DNA of 55,361 nt from Pseudomonadota bacterium (lineage in GTDB: Bacteria > Desulfobacterota > Desulfobacteria > Desulfobacterales > RPRI01). The stretch covers positions 1-55,361 of the forward strand of contig JAHITX010000043.1 of NCBI GenBank assembly GCA_018817425.1, written 5' to 3'. Below the pieces are notes generated by a model. It was not told where the DNA came from. It did not search any database and saw only the letters and a program-made list of their open reading frames with translations. Below are positions 45,138 to 54,943 of this stretch, one piece after another (the first letter of the stretch is position 1; each line of letters begins with the position of its first letter). A program made the translations under genes and the position numbers.

Positions 45138-45974
45138 TTGAAGAAATATCAAAAGATACTCTCAAAGATTCTGCTTATAATTGCAATTTATAGTTTTATT
45201 TTACCATCAACTGCTTTCGCGCAGCATACTATAAAAATCGGAGGTACCGGCTGTGCTCTTGGAGCAATAAAAATAATATCCAAAGATTTTGAGAAAGCAT
45301 ATCCTGATATAAAAGTTATCGTATTGCCGAGTATAGGAAGCGATGGAGCCATAAGAGCCATATCAAACGGTGCAATAGACATCGGGCTTTGTGGCAGGCC
45401 CTTAAAAGAAAATGAAACAAAACTTGGTTTAAAGGTTATTGAATATGCAAAAACACCCTTTATTTTTGTTGCAAATAAAGATGTAAATATATCGGATACT
45501 GATACCAGCGATATTATAAAAATATACAAAGGTGAAAAACAAAAATGGTTTGATGGAAGACGTATCCGCCTTATACTTCGCCCAAACGAAGAGGCCGACA
45601 CGCTTATTTTACGCAAAATATCTTCCGAAGTAAATAATGCCGTTGATATTTCTAAATCCCGCTTAGGAATGCAGGTAGCTCTTACCGATCAGGAAAACGC
45701 TGATAAAATCGAAAGTATTCCAGGAGCATTCGGAACGTTTACTTTAACACAGTTTATAGCCGAAAAACGTTCGGGCATCAAAATTCTCTCCTTTAATGGT
45801 GTAACGCCTAATACTGAAAATCTCACAAATGGGTCCTATAATTTATCAAAACAGTTTTTGATTGTAATAAATAAAGACAGCTCTGCTTTAGTACATAAAT
45901 TTATAAATTTTATAAAAACACAGCAAGGCAAGGATATACTGGAAAATACGGGAAATTTGGTTATTCTAAAATAA
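45138..45974 (+). CDS. PstS-like periplasmic substrate-binding protein
   Basis: The 278-aa protein has a signal peptide (residues 1-28, ending TAFAQ). Its PBP domain has a PstS/ModA-like start (IKIGGTGCALGAIKIISKDFEKAYPDIKV) and SNGAIDIGLCGRPLKENE, close to the phosphate-binding loop family but without a clear SAG phosphate signature. It probably starts at TTG 45138. It stands 16 bp before a hybrid histidine kinase with no transporter genes, so it may act as a periplasmic sensor feeding the kinase rather than in uptake. Confidence 0.8.
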   Translation: MKKYQKILSKILLIIAIYSFILPSTAFAQHTIKIGGTGCALGAIKIISKDFEKAYPDIKVIVLPSIGSDGAIRAISNGAIDIGLCGRPLKENETKLGLKVIEYAKTPFIFVANKDVNISDTDTSDIIKIYKGEKQKWFDGRRIRLILRPNEEADTLILRKISSEVNNAVDISKSRLGMQVALTDQENADKIESIPGAFGTFTLTQFIAEKRSGIKILSFNGVTPNTENLTNGSYNLSKQFLIVINKDSSALVHKFINFIKTQQGKDILENTGNLVILK

Positions 45975-45990
45975 AACAAAGAGGTGGTAT

Positions 45991-48186
45991 ATGCTACCCG
46001 AAAAGAATGTAACCTTAGTTATTACCTGTTTGTCAGTAATTGTTACTTCATTACTTGTAATTATATTTCCCCTTGGATATTTTTATATTTCTTATCTTGA
46101 TATGTCATCTGCTCTTAAAATCGATGCAGAACTTAATGCAAACATAGCCCAAAAAATAATAAATGCAAATCCGGAATACTGGCAATTTGAAAAAGCCAGA
46201 TTGTATGAATGCCTGTCTATACGTCCAAAAAATGGAATTCAGGAAATACGAAAAATAACAAATAATCAAAATGAGATTGTTGCACAGAGTGCTGGTGATT
46301 TGGTTTCTCCTGTTATGATGAGATCTTATGATATCATGGACTCAGGTCTTGTTGCGGGCAAAATAAAGGTTTATCGATCTTTGCGACCTGTTATAAACAA
46401 TGCCGGTTTAATAGCTTTGTTGATATTACCCTTTGGCCTTGGGGCATTTATAGCATTGCGAATTATGCCGATACGGGCAATATCCCGCATAGAAAAGGCG
46501 CTTAAGCAATCCTATAGTAAAATGGAAAAAACAGTAGAAGAACGTACTGCTGAATTAAGAAAGACTAATAAAACTTTGCTGGCGGAAGTTAACAAGCATA
46601 AATTGACGCATGAAGCGTTGCGAAGAAGCGAAGAACAATATCGTGCGCTGGTTGAGACATCTACGGATGCTATAATAACAACAAATGGTAAAATGGAAAT
46701 AATTCAATGGAACAGTGCCGCTTCAAGAATATTTGGTTATAACAAAGAAGAAATTATAGGCAAGCCTTCTGATATTATTGTTCCTGAGAAATATTTTGAT
46801 GAACATATAAGTACTTTTAACCAGGATATAGAATCTGTTTTATCTGATTTATCAAAATATGCCGGAAAGACTGTTTCCCTTGAAGGTCGGACCAAAGAAG
46901 GTATATTTGTGCCTCTTGAACTTACAGTATCTGCATATAAAAGAGAAGGCTCCTTGATAGTAACATATATAGTGAGGGATATGACAGTACGCAGGCGGTT
47001 AGAAGAAAAGCGCCGGGAATTGGAAACAAAGCTACAGCGTGCGGAAAAAATGGAAGCTATAGGCATATTGGCAGGCGGGGTTGCTCATGATCTTAATAAT
47101 GTTATCGGAGTTGTGATAGGATATTCGGAATTGCTTCTTACATATAAAGAAATAGATGAATCAGGCGAAATAAAATCCCGGCTTATGACTATTATTAAAA
47201 GCGGTGAAAGAGCTGCTGCTATTGTTCATGATATGCTAACTTTGGCAAGAAGGGGAGTTCATACCGAAAAAGTAATAAATCTCAATACTGCAATTATGGA
47301 ATATCAGAACACACCTGAATACCAGAAATTGTTGTCCTTTAACCCCAACATCCTGGTAAATACTCAACTCAAACCGGATTTGCCAAATGTTTTAGGGTCT
47401 CCCGTTCATTTTGGTAAGACGATTATGAATCTTGTTTCCAATGCCGTCGAAGCCATGCCGAAGGGTGGAACTTTGACTATCAAAACGGACTATGAATATG
47501 TGGAAAGCTCGATACAGGGATATGAGGAAATTAGTGTGGGAGATTATGTGATTGTATCTATTTCAGATACTGGTGAAGGTATATCGAATGGGGATTTAAA
47601 ACATATTTTCGAACCGTTTTATACAAAAAAAATTATGGGGAAAAGCGGAACTGGGTTAGGGCTTTCCGTTGTCTGGGGAACTATAAAGGATTACGACGGG
47701 TATATTGATATTAAAAGCGATATAAATAAAGGTACAATTTTTAACCTTTATTTTCCAACAACACAAAAGGAGATAAGCAGCGAGACTACATCCATAGCTG
47801 TATCCGAATATATGGGTCATGGGGAGTCAATAATAGTAGTTGATGACATTAAGGAACAGCGTGAGATGGCCGCCAGCATGCTTGCCAGCCTTAATTATAA
47901 TGTGATGACTTTTCCAAGCGGCGAAGAAGCGGTAGGATATCTGAAAAGAGGAGAAAAAGCAGATCTGATATTACTTGATATGATCATGAATCAAGGCATG
48001 GACGGACTGGATACATATAAGAATATTCTTACCATCCGTACAAAACAAAAAGCTATCATAGTCAGTGGTTTATCAGAGACTGATCGAGTCAGCAAGGCTA
48101 AAAAGCTGGGCGTAAGCGCTTATATCCAGAAGCCCTATATGCTTGAAAAGCTAGGATCTACAATTAAGGAAAGCTTATTAAATTAA
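45991..48186 (+). CDS. Hybrid histidine kinase with PAS and C-terminal receiver
   Basis: The 731-aa protein has a helix (9-31), a periplasmic loop of ~100 residues, a second helix (~135-155), a coiled coil (TVEERTAELRKTN) and a PAS domain (~210-330). HisKA follows with H366 (GVAHDLNN), then the ATPase part (DTGEGISNGDLKHIFEPFYTKK, GTGLGLSVVWG), then a receiver (VVDD, phospho-acceptor D663 in LLDMIM, K in IQKPYM). The coupled upstream PBP protein suggests that it responds to a periplasmic ligand. No separate output regulator is adjacent. Confidence 0.88.
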   Translation: MLPEKNVTLVITCLSVIVTSLLVIIFPLGYFYISYLDMSSALKIDAELNANIAQKIINANPEYWQFEKARLYECLSIRPKNGIQEIRKITNNQNEIVAQSAGDLVSPVMMRSYDIMDSGLVAGKIKVYRSLRPVINNAGLIALLILPFGLGAFIALRIMPIRAISRIEKALKQSYSKMEKTVEERTAELRKTNKTLLAEVNKHKLTHEALRRSEEQYRALVETSTDAIITTNGKMEIIQWNSAASRIFGYNKEEIIGKPSDIIVPEKYFDEHISTFNQDIESVLSDLSKYAGKTVSLEGRTKEGIFVPLELTVSAYKREGSLIVTYIVRDMTVRRRLEEKRRELETKLQRAEKMEAIGILAGGVAHDLNNVIGVVIGYSELLLTYKEIDESGEIKSRLMTIIKSGERAAAIVHDMLTLARRGVHTEKVINLNTAIMEYQNTPEYQKLLSFNPNILVNTQLKPDLPNVLGSPVHFGKTIMNLVSNAVEAMPKGGTLTIKTDYEYVESSIQGYEEISVGDYVIVSISDTGEGISNGDLKHIFEPFYTKKIMGKSGTGLGLSVVWGTIKDYDGYIDIKSDINKGTIFNLYFPTTQKEISSETTSIAVSEYMGHGESIIVVDDIKEQREMAASMLASLNYNVMTFPSGEEAVGYLKRGEKADLILLDMIMNQGMDGLDTYKNILTIRTKQKAIIVSGLSETDRVSKAKKLGVSAYIQKPYMLEKLGSTIKESLLN

Positions 48187-48198
48187 TTTCTACCTCAA

Positions 48199-48233
48199 AG
48201 GCTTTCGGCTTATTTCGCCTAAGTCAGAAGCCT
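48199..48233. terminator. Weak hairpin between convergent genes
   Basis: AGGCTT at 48199 and AAGCCT at 48228 can pair across the gap between the kinase stop and the MsrAB stop. The stem is only 6 bp and the T run is poor. Confidence 0.2.
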
Positions 48234-48286
48234 GTTATGTTACTACAGATGTCAGTGAATTTTCTCTCGGCATTAAACAGTATATA

Positions 48287-49396
48287 TTATTTTGTATCTT
48301 CAAATAACTTCATATATTCGCAGTAACCTTCCTTTTCAAGATTTTCTTTAGGAATAAATCTTAATGCTGCTGAGTTCATGCAGTATCTGTTGCCGGTTGG
48401 CTGTGGACCGTCAGGGAATACATGTCCCAGATGAGAATTGCCATCTTTACTTCTTACTTCTGTACGTAAGGAAAAAAAGCTTACATCTTCTCTTTCAACA
48501 ATATTTTTAGGCTCAAGAGGCTTTGTAAAGCTTGGCCATCCGGTTCCCGATTTATATTTATCCTTTGAGCTAAACAATGGTTCTCCCGATACTATATCAA
48601 CATATATTCCTTCTTTTTTATTGTCCCAGTATTCATTTTTAAAAGGAGGTTCCGTGCCTTCTTCCTGTGTTACTTTATATTGCAAAGAAGTAAGCTTTTT
48701 CTTATTGGCTTCAAAATCAGACTTAGCTTTTTTTAGTGCCGGCAAAGGACAAAATTTGTCGCCTTCATTTTTCCCCCACACTTCGTTTATAAACCAGTCT
48801 CTACCCGATCCTTTCCGGTAAGCTTTATAATGAGAAGGGTTTTTCTTGTAATACTCCTGATGATAATCTTCTGCATTATAAAACTTTGTAAAAGGTATAA
48901 TCTCTGTTACAACAGGCTTTGCATACTTTCCTGATTTATCCAGTTCTTCTTTGGAAACCTGAGCCTGTTCTTTTTGTTTTTCATTATGATAAAAAACAGC
49001 AGACTTATATTGTCTTCCGCGGTCGGCAAACTGGCCGCCTGCATCAGTTGGATTAATATGTCGCCAGAAAACCTGTAAAAGTTCTTTGTAAGTAACAACA
49101 GAAGGGTCATAAAAAACCTGTGCTGCTTCCAGATGCCCTGTTGTTCCGCTGCATACTTCTTCATAAGTCGGATTTTCTTCTTTACCCCCTGTGTAACCGG
49201 AGATAACTTTTGTTACGCCTTTAACTTTTTCAAAGTCTGCTTCCGAACACCAGAAACATCCACCTGCAAAAGTAGCCGTTTCGATATTTTTATTTTCTTT
49301 TGTCATTTTGTCACCAGCCTTGCTTTGGTTGCCGTTAAATAAAATGTATCCGGTAATAGCTAAAAAAGAAAAAATAATTACCATGAAGATTTTCAT
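48287..49396 (-). CDS. msrAB: Peptide methionine sulfoxide reductase MsrA-MsrB fusion, exported
   Basis: The 369-aa protein starts at ATG 49396 (AGGGGGG eight bases upstream; a GTG nine bases earlier abuts the RBS). Residues 1-22 form a signal anchor, so it works in the periplasm. MsrA covers ~40-200 with GCFWC (46-50), and MsrB ~235-369 with catalytic C339 in [11 protein letters not shown]. MsrB lacks the CxxC pairs of zinc-binding forms (VSGEPLF where C-x-x-C is usual). It reduces both S and R methionine sulfoxide of envelope proteins. It is transcribed opposite to the kinase; the decayed higB begins 50 bp beyond its start. Confidence 0.92.
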   Translation of the reverse strand: MKIFMVIIFSFLAITGYILFNGNQSKAGDKMTKENKNIETATFAGGCFWCSEADFEKVKGVTKVISGYTGGKEENPTYEEVCSGTTGHLEAAQVFYDPSVVTYKELLQVFWRHINPTDAGGQFADRGRQYKSAVFYHNEKQKEQAQVSKEELDKSGKYAKPVVTEIIPFTKFYNAEDYHQEYYKKNPSHYKAYRKGSGRDWFINEVWGKNEGDKFCPLPALKKAKSDFEANKKKLTSLQYKVTQEEGTEPPFKNEYWDNKKEGIYVDIVSGEPLFSSKDKYKSGTGWPSFTKPLEPKNIVEREDVSFFSLRTEVRSKDGNSHLGHVFPDGPQPTGNRYCMNSAALRFIPKENLEKEGYCEYMKLFEDTK

Positions 49397-49446
49397 AGCC
49401 GACACCCCCCTTTTTTTGTATTATGATTTATAATAAGCACTGATTC

Positions 49447-49543
49447 TCAATAAGGCAATGAATCAACCAGTATTGCCAAAAAATAACGCTTAAAATTTGT
49501 TGACGGCGATGCTTACATAGTTGATTATGATGATTACCATTAA
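49447..49543 (+). pseudogene. Decayed 3' end of a higB-type toxin gene
   Basis: Reading across small lesions gives SIR, then INQY (49447-49473), then RLKFVDGDAYIVDYDDYH and a stop at 49541-49543. This matches the C-terminal third of HigB/RelE toxins (WSIxxNxxyR...DGdAYiv.YeDYH). A two-codon interruption with a stop (CAATGA) and a 13-base insertion at 49474-49486 break the frame. The first two-thirds of the toxin are not recognisable. It directly precedes the higA stub. Confidence 0.7.
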
Positions 49544-49612
49544 TAAAGTGAGTTAAATGAAAAAAATGGCCAGACAACCAACACATCCAGGCAAAATTAT
49601 TAAAGAAGACTA
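49528..49612 (+). repeat. 85-bp direct repeat, left copy
   Basis: It matches 54859-54943 at 80 of 85 positions without gaps, at an offset of 5331 bp. It spans the last codons of higB and the first 18 codons of higA. Confidence 0.9.
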
Positions 49613-49613
49613 A
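49557..49613 (+). pseudogene. higA stub (first 18 codons)
   Basis: ATG 49557 opens a frame reading MKKMARQPTHPGKIIKED, then TAA. The intact gene at 54888 starts the same way with one amino-acid difference (I for A at position 5). Similarity ends exactly at the right edge of the repeat, so this is the truncated left copy of the antitoxin gene. Confidence 0.8.
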
Positions 49614-49951
49614 ATCATTAAATGCAAGTAGATAGAAACATATCTAAACAACTCAATTTCGTGTTTCCTATCTGCCAGATTTTTTCAGGTCGCAACAAGT
49701 GCTTAATATCCCGACCTTTCTCCATTAACCTTGTAACCTTTTAATATTGACATATTCACAATAAAATGTTTTATTTCAAGCCTATTCAATGATTTTAGTA
49801 TCTTATTCCTGTTTCACTAAAGATTTTTCAGATATTCTCAGTATTGTTGAGATTGTTAGATGCAAGGATAATGCAAGTATCTTTGACAATTCAAAAGCTC
49901 CATTTATTCAAACGAAATAAAGTCAAATTTTGATGCTGGGAGGAGGGCACT
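49614..49951 (+). other. Gene-free left flank of the insert
   Basis: 338 bp without a gene. An imperfect hairpin (AGATAGAAACA at 49630 with TGTTTCCTATCT at 49662-49673) is followed shortly by TTTTTT and may be a terminator. AGGAGG at ~49942 serves the PAS gene. Confidence 0.45.
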
Positions 49952-50956
49952 ATGATAACGGCTCGGATAGACCAGATATCCGAAGATATCGTAGAGACAA
50001 TACACGAACCCCTTTTGGTGCTGGATTCAGATCTGAAGGTTATCTTAGCAAACCGAAGTTTCATTGATTCATTCAAGGTAGCACGGAAAAAAACTTTAGG
50101 CAATTTTATCTATGACCTCGGTAATAAACAGTGGTATATCCCCAAACTGCGGGAACTGCTGGAAGACATCCTTCCCGAGAAGGCAACCTTCGACAACTAC
50201 GAGGTCGAACACGACTTTGCCACAATCGGCAGGCGCACAATGCTTTTGAATGCCCGGCAGATCCAAAGAGGGATGGGCAAGGATCGGATCATCCTGCTGG
50301 CCATCGAGGACATCACCGCGCACAAACAGGCGGATCAGGCACTGCAAGAAAGCGAAGCAAAATTCCGGAATCTATTTCAAAATCATTCCGCCGCCAAACT
50401 AATAATTAACCCCGATACCGGAAATATTGTTGAAGCCAATAGATCGGCTGAAAGATTTTATGGGTGGTCGGTGGATCAACTCAAAGAAATGCGAATTCAG
50501 GACATCAACACCTTATCGGGCGAGCAGGTTAAAGCAGAGATGGAAAAGGCCATGCTTCTGAAACGTACTTACTTCGAGTTTCGCCACCGGTTGTCCGATG
50601 GATCCTTTAAGGAGGTGGGTGTATACAGCGGTAAAGTTGACATCAATGGAAAGGCTCTGCTCCATTCCATCATTCATGATACTAGCGAGCGCAAGCGGAC
50701 AGAAGAACAAAAGGACAGGTTGGTTTCAGACCTTCAAAAGGCACTATCAGAGGTTAAAACCCTTCAAGGCTTAATACCCATATGCGCTTCATGTAAAAAA
50801 ATACGTGACGACAAAGGGTATTGGAATCAGATTGAATCCTACATTCAAGATCGTTCTGACGCTGAATTCAGTCATGCTATTTGTCCTGAATGTGCGAAAA
50901 AATTGTATCCTGATATGGATATTTTTGATGATAATGGCGAGGTTACAGAGGACTAA
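49952..50956 (+). CDS. PAS-domain protein with C-terminal cysteine motif
   Basis: The 334-aa soluble protein has two PAS domains (~5-130 and ~130-255), then a coiled coil (QKDRLVSDLQKALSEVKTLQG). The C-terminal module reads LIPICASCKKIRDDKGYWNQ with a later CPECAKKLYP, a probable zinc-binding tail common at the end of PAS or receiver proteins in Desulfobacterota. No kinase, cyclase or HTH output is present, so it is a sensor or adaptor whose partner is unknown. Base composition is visibly richer in GC than the rec and kinase genes, like the autotransporter downstream. Confidence 0.82.
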   Translation: MITARIDQISEDIVETIHEPLLVLDSDLKVILANRSFIDSFKVARKKTLGNFIYDLGNKQWYIPKLRELLEDILPEKATFDNYEVEHDFATIGRRTMLLNARQIQRGMGKDRIILLAIEDITAHKQADQALQESEAKFRNLFQNHSAAKLIINPDTGNIVEANRSAERFYGWSVDQLKEMRIQDINTLSGEQVKAEMEKAMLLKRTYFEFRHRLSDGSFKEVGVYSGKVDINGKALLHSIIHDTSERKRTEEQKDRLVSDLQKALSEVKTLQGLIPICASCKKIRDDKGYWNQIESYIQDRSDAEFSHAICPECAKKLYPDMDIFDDNGEVTED

Positions 50957-51243
50957 TACTGCATAATGGAATTCAAGGATGATTATCCTATTCTTGAAAT
51001 TCTGTTGGAAAAGCTGAAATCAATGTCTTACGTTCCTGGTCCGGTAAGACAAACCTTAATCCCTTATTAAGATATATCCTAAGAGTAAAATATGCCATAG
51101 ACTATTTTGAATGCCTAATTATACAAATATATGATCGTGAGCCTATTGCCTTAATAGGGAACGATGGGTTCTAACGGGGATTGTCTCAGGTGACTGTGGT
51201 TTCTATCCAATCGCCCCTTAACCAATCAGTTGGGAGCAATAAA

Positions 51244-54200
51244 ATGGCTTATTGGCAAGATAAACAAAAACCCATGAAGTTGGATAGGAGCATTAAATAC
51301 ATATTTTGTCTGCTGGGAGTTTTTCTTGCATGCGGGATTTCCTTTGCCGAGCCGCCTCCTTCATCCTTTGATCTTCGAGATATCAATGGCGACTCGTATA
51401 TCGGCCCGGTCCGTGATCAGGGCGTCTGCGGCAGTTGCTATTCGTTCGGTGCTCTGGCGGCTGCTGAGAGCGTTTATAACCGGCATAATGGCCTTTATGA
51501 CTCGGTAGTAGTAGATTTTTCCGAATCCTTTATTATCTGGAGCCTGAGCCCCCTCTATGAAGGATTTGATGGTTGTGACGGAGCCAGCTATGATTATGAA
51601 GAATTAACCGGACTTGTGGAGCATGGTGTGCCTATGGAGGCAGACTTTCCTTATGTCCAGATTGATCCAGGTCCGGATAATCACCACTGGGATGCGCCAC
51701 GGGTAGGTTTCACCGAATGGTATCGTATCCCCCCCAATGATATCGAGACGACCAAGCGTATCATCCGGAGGTTTGGAGCGGTTGATGTCGCCGTCTTCGT
51801 TGATGGGGCCTTCCAGGCTTACCCGGGTGGCATCTTTCAGAACACGGGCACTGCGGCCAATTCATTTCTACCATACTATAGCAGCACAAACCATGCAGTG
51901 TCGCTCGTAGGCTGGGAGGACGATCCAGGTGACGGAGGAATGGGATATTGGATACTCCGCAATAGCTGGGGCACGACCTGGGGCGAAGACGGCTATATGA
52001 GGATAAGATACACCTCTGCCAGGGTGAGTATGGAGGGAACATATCTTATCTATGAGGCCTGGGGCGGAGAAGATGTGTCCTGGGAGAATGCGGGAGAGAT
52101 CCAGGCTGTTCCCTGGAGCGCGGGCGGGACAATGAACGCGCACGCCGTGGATATCTGGACGGGCGAAGAAAGTACCGTGACCAACACCGGAACCTTGTCC
52201 GCCACTGCTGCGGCTGATGCTGATTTGACCACGGCCAGAGGCGTGTATTTATGGGGCGGACCGCAGGGGAGCGTGACCAATCAGGGCTTGATTTATTCCA
52301 CGGCAAGCAGCCTGCAAAACCAGGCCATTGCCTATGGGATCTGCGCCCAGGCCCATGAGGTCCGGAATACGGGGCAGATCTCCGCCAGCGCCTCAGCATC
52401 GAACGATCAGGCACTGGCGTATGGTGTTTTGCTGTTCAACGGCGGCAGTGAGGTTGATCTTCAAAACAATGGGCAGATTACTGCCGGGGCCGAGGGTGTG
52501 AATGCCAGGGCATATGGCGTGTGGACCGACAGCCGCTTACACAGCACTGTTGTCAACAACGGCCGGATCATCGCAAACGCTTCGAGTAAATCCGCAACAG
52601 GAATCTTACTCAGTGGCGGACCCTCGAGTGTCACCAACACCGGCCGCATCGAAGCCACAGCGGATTCAGGATACGCATTCGGGGTAGCCGCATATGCTGA
52701 TGCGACCATTGTAAACAGCGGCAGTATCCTGGCGTCAGGGCCTGATCCATACTCTATCTACTCTGATGGTTTTTTTAATATGCGGTTGATCCTCCAGACG
52801 GGTTCGGCTTTGTTGGGGTTTGTAAGCCTTGATGGAAATGATGACTATGTGGAATTGCAGGGCACCGGCACTGAGGATGAGGTTTTCCTCGGTGTTGAGA
52901 CACTGAAAATGTCCGGTGTGGACTGGACCCTTACGGGGAGTTCAGCCTTTGGTTCCATCGGCATCCAGCGAGGCCGGCTGCGGATAAACGGCGCTATTTC
53001 CGGACCGACAACTGTTGAAGCCTCTGGCACGCTGGGGGGGTATGGGATACTTACGGGCAATGTCTTCAATCAGGGCATGGTAGCACCGGGCAACTCCATC
53101 GGCACCCTCACCGTTGCCGGGGACTACACCCACACTGCCGGTGCGGTTCTGGAAACCGAGGTGGGCAGTGGCGTCTCCGATCTTTTGGCGGTCACAGGCA
53201 CGGCCGATATTCAGGGAGGCACACTACAGGTTGTGCCATACGGTTACGCTACTGCAGGCGATTACACATTTCTGACCGCAGGCACGCTCCAGGGTGCCTT
53301 TGACCAGGTTGACACCCCGGCAGTACTGAATGCCGCGTTGAGCAGTCTATCCCCCAATGCACTGTCCATGAGCATAACCCGAAACAGCTATCAGTCACTG
53401 GCGGCGGATCATAACCAGACCAGTGTGGCCAGTGTCATGGATCAGGTCCGCCCTCCAGCTGTCGGCGACATGGCCGTTGTTCTCAATCAGGTTGACACGC
53501 TGAGCCTTGGAGGCGTTCGGGATGCTATGGACGATCTGATGCCAAAGCTTCATGCCGGGGCAAGCTCTACGGCACTGGCCAATGCTCACAGGAGCATGGA
53601 CTACATTCGTATTCGCGGAAGGAACCTGCGGAGTCACCGCAATCCGGAGGTAGGCCAAACCCGCTTCAAGGGACTGATGTTGGCCTCTGTTGATAATTGG
53701 ATGCCAGGCATGGGGCTGCCGGAAGAGCCCAGAAACAGCAGCAAGGCTGAAGAGGCGTCCTTGATCTCCAATCCCGGCATGTGGTTCAACTCCCTGGGAT
53801 CCTATGCCAAATACAAGGACACATCCGAGAGCCCTGCCTTTCGGGAACGTGTGTGGGGTTTTATGCTGGGGCTTGAGTTCCGGATCAATGACAGCCTGAG
53901 GGGCGGTGTGGCAGGAGTATTTTCCGAAGAACGACTTGAAGAGGCCGCCTCACGGAGCATCAGCGAAATTGATTCATATCGAGGTCTGCTTTACGCCTTG
54001 TGGGACGATGCAGCCCAGGCCGGTGGATACTATGTGGAGATAGCGATCGGCTTCGGGCAGAACCGGTTTGACTCGGAGCGTTCGATTGCTTTCCTGAACC
54101 GAACTGCCTTCAGCAAACATGACGGACAAGACTATTTTGCTTCCATAAACGCCGGTCATGACTGGACCATTGACCGCTGGAGATTCGGCCCGACCATGGG

Positions 54201-54609
54201 GATAGGATATGTCTATCTTCACGAGAAAGGCTACGGGGAACACGGTGCGGGTGCGGCAGACCTGAAGATCGATTCCCGTAATTCAGATTCACTGCTGAGC
54301 CTGCTGGGCTTCCACGTCACAAGGTTCTTTAAGCTTGAAAAATCTGTTCTGATCACTGAATTACGGGCCCGGTGGGATCATGATTACCTGGCAGATTCGG
54401 AATCGCTTCGTTGCCGGCTTACCGCGGCCGGACCTTCCTTCGACATTTCAGGCCGGGATAGGGCCAAAAACTCTGTACTTCTGGGTGCGGGTCTGAAAGC
54501 CGCATTCAGTAAAAAAATAACCGGGTCTCTTGATTATGACTGTATGCTCCGGAACAGCGATGGCTATACGTCGCATATGTTTAATGTGGGTCTGAAGATA
54601 TTATTCTAA
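51244..54609 (+). CDS. Autotransporter with papain-like (C1) cysteine peptidase passenger
   Basis: The 1121-aa protein has a signal peptide (~residues 12-35, ISFA). A C1 peptidase follows with Q59 and C65 (QGVCGSCYSF), H217 (NHAVSLVGW) and N240 (NSWGTTWGEDGYM), so the active site is complete. Residues ~285-720 are a beta-helical passenger of ~20-residue repeats (VTNTGTLSATA, VRNTGQISASA, VVNNGRIIANA). Residues ~720-840 resemble the autochaperone region (GTLGGYGILTGNVFNQG, APGNSIGTLTVAGDY). The last ~270 residues are an autotransporter barrel ending in F (VGLKILF). ATG 51244 has GGGAG upstream; a TTG at 51181 would add 21 residues before the signal. It is GC-rich compared with most of the window. 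The role is probably surface proteolysis. Confidence 0.88.
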   Translation: MAYWQDKQKPMKLDRSIKYIFCLLGVFLACGISFAEPPPSSFDLRDINGDSYIGPVRDQGVCGSCYSFGALAAAESVYNRHNGLYDSVVVDFSESFIIWSLSPLYEGFDGCDGASYDYEELTGLVEHGVPMEADFPYVQIDPGPDNHHWDAPRVGFTEWYRIPPNDIETTKRIIRRFGAVDVAVFVDGAFQAYPGGIFQNTGTAANSFLPYYSSTNHAVSLVGWEDDPGDGGMGYWILRNSWGTTWGEDGYMRIRYTSARVSMEGTYLIYEAWGGEDVSWENAGEIQAVPWSAGGTMNAHAVDIWTGEESTVTNTGTLSATAAADADLTTARGVYLWGGPQGSVTNQGLIYSTASSLQNQAIAYGICAQAHEVRNTGQISASASASNDQALAYGVLLFNGGSEVDLQNNGQITAGAEGVNARAYGVWTDSRLHSTVVNNGRIIANASSKSATGILLSGGPSSVTNTGRIEATADSGYAFGVAAYADATIVNSGSILASGPDPYSIYSDGFFNMRLILQTGSALLGFVSLDGNDDYVELQGTGTEDEVFLGVETLKMSGVDWTLTGSSAFGSIGIQRGRLRINGAISGPTTVEASGTLGGYGILTGNVFNQGMVAPGNSIGTLTVAGDYTHTAGAVLETEVGSGVSDLLAVTGTADIQGGTLQVVPYGYATAGDYTFLTAGTLQGAFDQVDTPAVLNAALSSLSPNALSMSITRNSYQSLAADHNQTSVASVMDQVRPPAVGDMAVVLNQVDTLSLGGVRDAMDDLMPKLHAGASSTALANAHRSMDYIRIRGRNLRSHRNPEVGQTRFKGLMLASVDNWMPGMGLPEEPRNSSKAEEASLISNPGMWFNSLGSYAKYKDTSESPAFRERVWGFMLGLEFRINDSLRGGVAGVFSEERLEEAASRSISEIDSYRGLLYALWDDAAQAGGYYVEIAIGFGQNRFDSERSIAFLNRTAFSKHDGQDYFASINAGHDWTIDRWRFGPTMGIGYVYLHEKGYGEHGAGAADLKIDSRNSDSLLSLLGFHVTRFFKLEKSVLITELRARWDHDYLADSESLRCRLTAAGPSFDISGRDRAKNSVLLGAGLKAAFSKKITGSLDYDCMLRNSDGYTSHMFNVGLKILF

Positions 54610-54695
54610 CAACTCAAGTTTCGCACCCATTTTTTTATCAAAACTTAAACAGTAAGGGCTGAAATAAACTGCTACCAGCAAACATTATATATGTA

Positions 54696-54857
54696 AGCCA
54701 CTTTCAAAACGTTTCAGTATGGTCAAGCTAAAGGCGGGAGAAAATTTCAACCACAGGAATACATTTAGTATTTCGAGGATAGCGCTAATGCTTCACTTCG
54801 TGCGAAATTTGAGCCCAACGCAGAGATTGGCCAAAATGGGGCGTTTTGAAACTGGCT
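54696..54857. repeat. 162-bp segment bounded by 16-bp inverted arms
   Basis: AGCCACTTTCAAAACG at 54696-54711 is mirrored at 54842-54857 with one mismatch (CGTTTTGAAACTGGCT). The right arm ends one base before the right copy of the 85-bp direct repeat. It may be a small mobile element or the end of the insert that split higBA. Confidence 0.55.
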
Positions 54858-54858
54858 C

Positions 54859-54943
54859 TGATGATTACCATTAATAAAGTGAGTGACATGAAAAAAATGA
54901 TCAGACAACCAACACACCCAGGCAAAATTATTAAAGAAGACTA
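54859..54943 (+). repeat. 85-bp direct repeat, right copy
   Basis: It is the partner of 49528-49612, differing at five positions. It contains the last three codons plus stop of higB (GAT TAC CAT TAA) and the start of intact higA. Confidence 0.9.

Noticed and set aside
50966-51070. A 34-codon frame after the PAS gene
   Set aside because: It reads MEFKDDYPILEILLEKLK at the start, but has no RBS and is too short to judge; it could be a remnant of a larger gene.
52046-52414. Long minus-strand frames within the autotransporter gene
   Set aside because: They are arginine/proline-rich shadows of a GC-rich gene whose plus-strand product has clear domains.
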